The position numbers and the translations under genes are program-made. Positions 62,316-64,000 of a stretch of DNA of 64,000 nt are shown here, piece by piece. The stretch is taken from the NCBI RefSeq assembly GCF_019511525.1, contig NZ_JAEUAT010000013.1:62001-126000 (forward strand). The letters run 5' to 3'. Each line of letters starts with the position of its first letter. Position 1 is the first letter of the stretch. Under the pieces are notes generated by a model. It was given only the letters and a program-made list of their open reading frames with translations, made no database searches and was not told where the DNA came from. This DNA is from Rhizobium cauense (GTDB lineage: Bacteria; Pseudomonadota; Alphaproteobacteria; Rhizobiales; Rhizobiaceae).

Positions 62316-62894
62316 TTACACGTTCGGACAATTGGAGCAGCCACACCCGTACCCGCCCGCGGTTTCAGCCGGGTAGCGCACCCTATTCTCACTGGTCATG
62401 ACGGCTCCAGGGGTGACGGCGCCGGAAATCGTTCGGCCAGGTGCCATCAGGTGATCGACATCAAATCCTCGAAGAAGCAGGTAGTCGGCTATGATGCGCC
62501 GATGACATCGCCACCACGCCGCTTCTGAGCACATCATGGCGACACGTGACGATGTGCCAATTGCAATGAGCCGCGATATGGCCATCTGAAACCTATCGGA
62601 CAGGGCGTAGTCGGCATAATTGTGAAAACTCGCGTTGCGCCACAGTGCGTTGAGGTTGCAGGGCACACCGCTCTGGCGACGACGGCGTCCACCAAGATCG
62701 CTCCAGTGCTCGTACCCTATGCCGTGAATGTCAAGGCTGGCTGGCAATGTTTCGATGTTGAACGCGGGGTGCGTACGGGATCGCGGAAATGCTCTTACAT
62801 CGACGATCAAGTCGATTGCGGCTGGCGCAAGCACCTCGATGAACTCGTCCAGAGAGCGGGTGGAGTGACCTATGGTGAAGAACGGCACTGTCAC
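62316..62894 (-). CDS. DUF488-family protein
   Basis: A 192-residue protein with the DUF488 pattern FFTIGHSTRSLDEFIEVL, LIVDVRAFPRSRTHPAFN, and MMCSEAAWWRCHRRIIADYL. The family is uncharacterised. The end is Cys/Gly-rich (GYGCGCSNCPNV). The start overlaps the end of the DUF2945 gene by 4 bp (ATGA). Confidence 0.88.
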   Translation of the reverse strand: MTVPFFTIGHSTRSLDEFIEVLAPAAIDLIVDVRAFPRSRTHPAFNIETLPASLDIHGIGYEHWSDLGGRRRRQSGVPCNLNALWRNASFHNYADYALSDRFQMAISRLIAIGTSSRVAMMCSEAAWWRCHRRIIADYLLLRGFDVDHLMAPGRTISGAVTPGAVMTSENRVRYPAETAGGYGCGCSNCPNV

Positions 62895-63100
62895 TCCTTC
62901 GCGGACAGTGCGCTCTCCTTGTGAGCGGCTATATGATCGCTGCGGTCGCTCTTGATCTCATACTGGGGCGCGTCGACCGACGCGCGATGCTTGTACCCTT
63001 TGAAGACGAAGTCCGCGACATGGATCCGTATGACCCTGCCGCTGACAAGACCGGCCTCCGAATTCCATTTGACCAGATCGCCGATCCTGTACTTCGGCAT
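62891..63100 (-). CDS. DUF2945-family (hypervirulence-associated TUDOR) protein
   Basis: A 69-residue protein from the ATG at 63100: MPKYRIGDLVKWNSEAGLVSGRVIRIHVADFVFKGYKHRA. This is the small beta-barrel known from stress-linked gene sets. The frame to 63142 is open but begins with low-quality sequence. Coupled to the DUF488 gene. Confidence 0.85.
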   Translation of the reverse strand: MPKYRIGDLVKWNSEAGLVSGRVIRIHVADFVFKGYKHRASVDAPQYEIKSDRSDHIAAHKESALSAKE

Positions 63101-63125
63101 CGTTGGAACTCCTTTGACGCGGCTG

Positions 63126-63740
63126 CTAGAGAAGCCCGGCAAACATGGCAGCTCCTGCGCAAGCCGCCACGCTCCCGCAGGCTTGGGCGATACTTCGCCC
63201 GTGAAGCACTCTTTCCATCGCCGCGCCGAACGCCATCCCGGTCGCGTGTAGAACCGCCGTCGCTAATACGAAACCTAGAGCATAGGTTCCGCCGTCTACG
63301 TACCCCGGTGCCTCAGCCCCGTTAGCGTAGCCGTGCAGCACGGCGAATGTAGCCACCAATCCGGAGACCAGCCAGATGGGTGGCCTGGACGCGAAAGCCA
63401 CTACAGTCCCAATCGCGACGACGGACAGTGCGAGCACCTCTTCGGTGAACGACACCGTCACCCCCAGGAAACCCAGCATTCCTCCACCAACCATCGACAA
63501 CACGAATATCGCTGGAAGGAGCAAGGTCGCCGTCCCCTGCCGTTGATAGACGTAGAGCCCGAGCATGATCATGGCGAGCGCATGATCCAATCCAAGAAGC
63601 GGGTGTGCGAACCCGTGACTAAAACCACTAGCGTCATCGACGCCTGTATGAGCGAAAGCGACCGTGGACGAACAGATGAGGAGGACGAGCATTCCAACCG
63701 GTCTTGCGAATCTGGACATGAGCTTATCCTTTAAATTCAT
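63126..63740 (-). CDS. HupE/UreJ-family membrane protein
   Basis: A 204-residue protein (an ATG at 63719 gives a shorter version): signal or first helix, then HTGVDDASGFSHGFAHPLLGLDHALAMIMLGLYV with the family HxxxGxDHxL-type motif, and several more membrane segments. HupE and UreJ proteins are linked to nickel or cobalt uptake. No hydrogenase or urease genes are nearby, so the metal link is uncertain. Confidence 0.85.
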   Translation of the reverse strand: MNLKDKLMSRFARPVGMLVLLICSSTVAFAHTGVDDASGFSHGFAHPLLGLDHALAMIMLGLYVYQRQGTATLLLPAIFVLSMVGGGMLGFLGVTVSFTEEVLALSVVAIGTVVAFASRPPIWLVSGLVATFAVLHGYANGAEAPGYVDGGTYALGFVLATAVLHATGMAFGAAMERVLHGRSIAQACGSVAACAGAAMFAGLL

Positions 63741-63962
63741 CGGGATTGTTTGGCGGCGGACCCGACCCAATCAGATCGTAGGACGCCGGGGCGAGAAGCA
63801 CTACTCGCTCAAGGACTCATGCTTGGCTCACTAAAGTGTAGTTATAAGCCGCTCGAGAAGCTGCTAGATTCGGAGCATTCAAGACAACAGCCACGGTGGA
63901 AGTCTCGTCTCCCAACGAGCGGTGAAGTCGCGCGCGGTGAAACCTGGAAAGGACGTCACAAC

Positions 63963-64000
63963 ATGCTCAAGCCAAAAAGATCCATAATCGCGATCATTCT
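63963..64000 (+). CDS. Start of a gene running off the window (partial)
   Basis: An ATG at 63963 behind GGAAAGGACG starts MLKPKRSIIAII, which looks like the beginning of a signal peptide. The rest is outside the window. Only the start is supported. Confidence 0.4.
   Translation, partial: MLKPKRSIIAII

Overview
This window looks like part of a conjugative plasmid of an alphaproteobacterium in the Rhizobiales (Rhizobium, Agrobacterium or Ensifer type). The evidence is the gene content: a TraR/TraM-regulated trb mating-pair operon, the rhizobial tra layout (traH-traB-traF-traA facing traC-traD-traG across an oriT), and plasmid backbone genes such as ardC and a DUF736 gene. No replication genes, rRNA or tRNA genes were seen. 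The species is not identifiable from the sequence alone.

Layout. 1-3345: end of the trb operon (trbL tail, trbF, trbG, trbH, trbI). 3777-5171: an IS5-family element that carries an unrelated passenger gene between its inverted repeats. 5328-8582: a cassette of a membrane protein, a glycine-zipper protein, a 38-residue-repeat calcium-binding-type secreted protein and a secreted protein, followed by an IS66 remnant. 9159-12549: an XRE-like gene, a LysR regulator, the traM/traR convergent pair and small genes. 13036-14403: an Xre/RES toxin-antitoxin pair. 14435-23770: the tra region with oriT and a candidate TraR box.

24068-41354: a copper-resistance island. It has a CusF-like chaperone, a cupredoxin, a multicopper oxidase, an outer-membrane efflux channel, a Csp-like four-helix copper store, a DUF305 protein, two P1B copper ATPases, CueR, CopZ, a DUF411 protein, cytochromes, and three small Cys-rich secreted proteins. 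Two CueR-type promoters with 19-bp spacers (before copA and copZ) are readable.

41782-49031: a backbone block (DUF736 gene, small genes, ardC) whose ardC is split by a RIT element (recombinase-in-trio). The element has 87-bp perfect inverted repeats, three overlapping tyrosine recombinase genes and, divergently, a full-length kdsA (KDO-8-phosphate synthase) as cargo. Taking out the insert with one copy of a 6-bp flank restores a 309-codon ardC frame exactly. Beside the left end is a 20-bp perfect palindrome with the same TTATGCC ends. This is the most interesting structure in the window.

49373-64000: accessory genes. They include a chimeric histidine-phosphatase fragment, a metallophosphoesterase, a frameshifted P-loop kinase, a GNAT enzyme, a DUF1062 protein, a two-domain NTF2-like secreted protein, cytochrome bd oxidase (cydAB), an ECF41 sigma factor with its AhpD-like target and matching promoter, DUF4331, DUF488 and DUF2945 proteins, and HupE/UreJ. 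All assignments are by reading the sequence; no database search was run.
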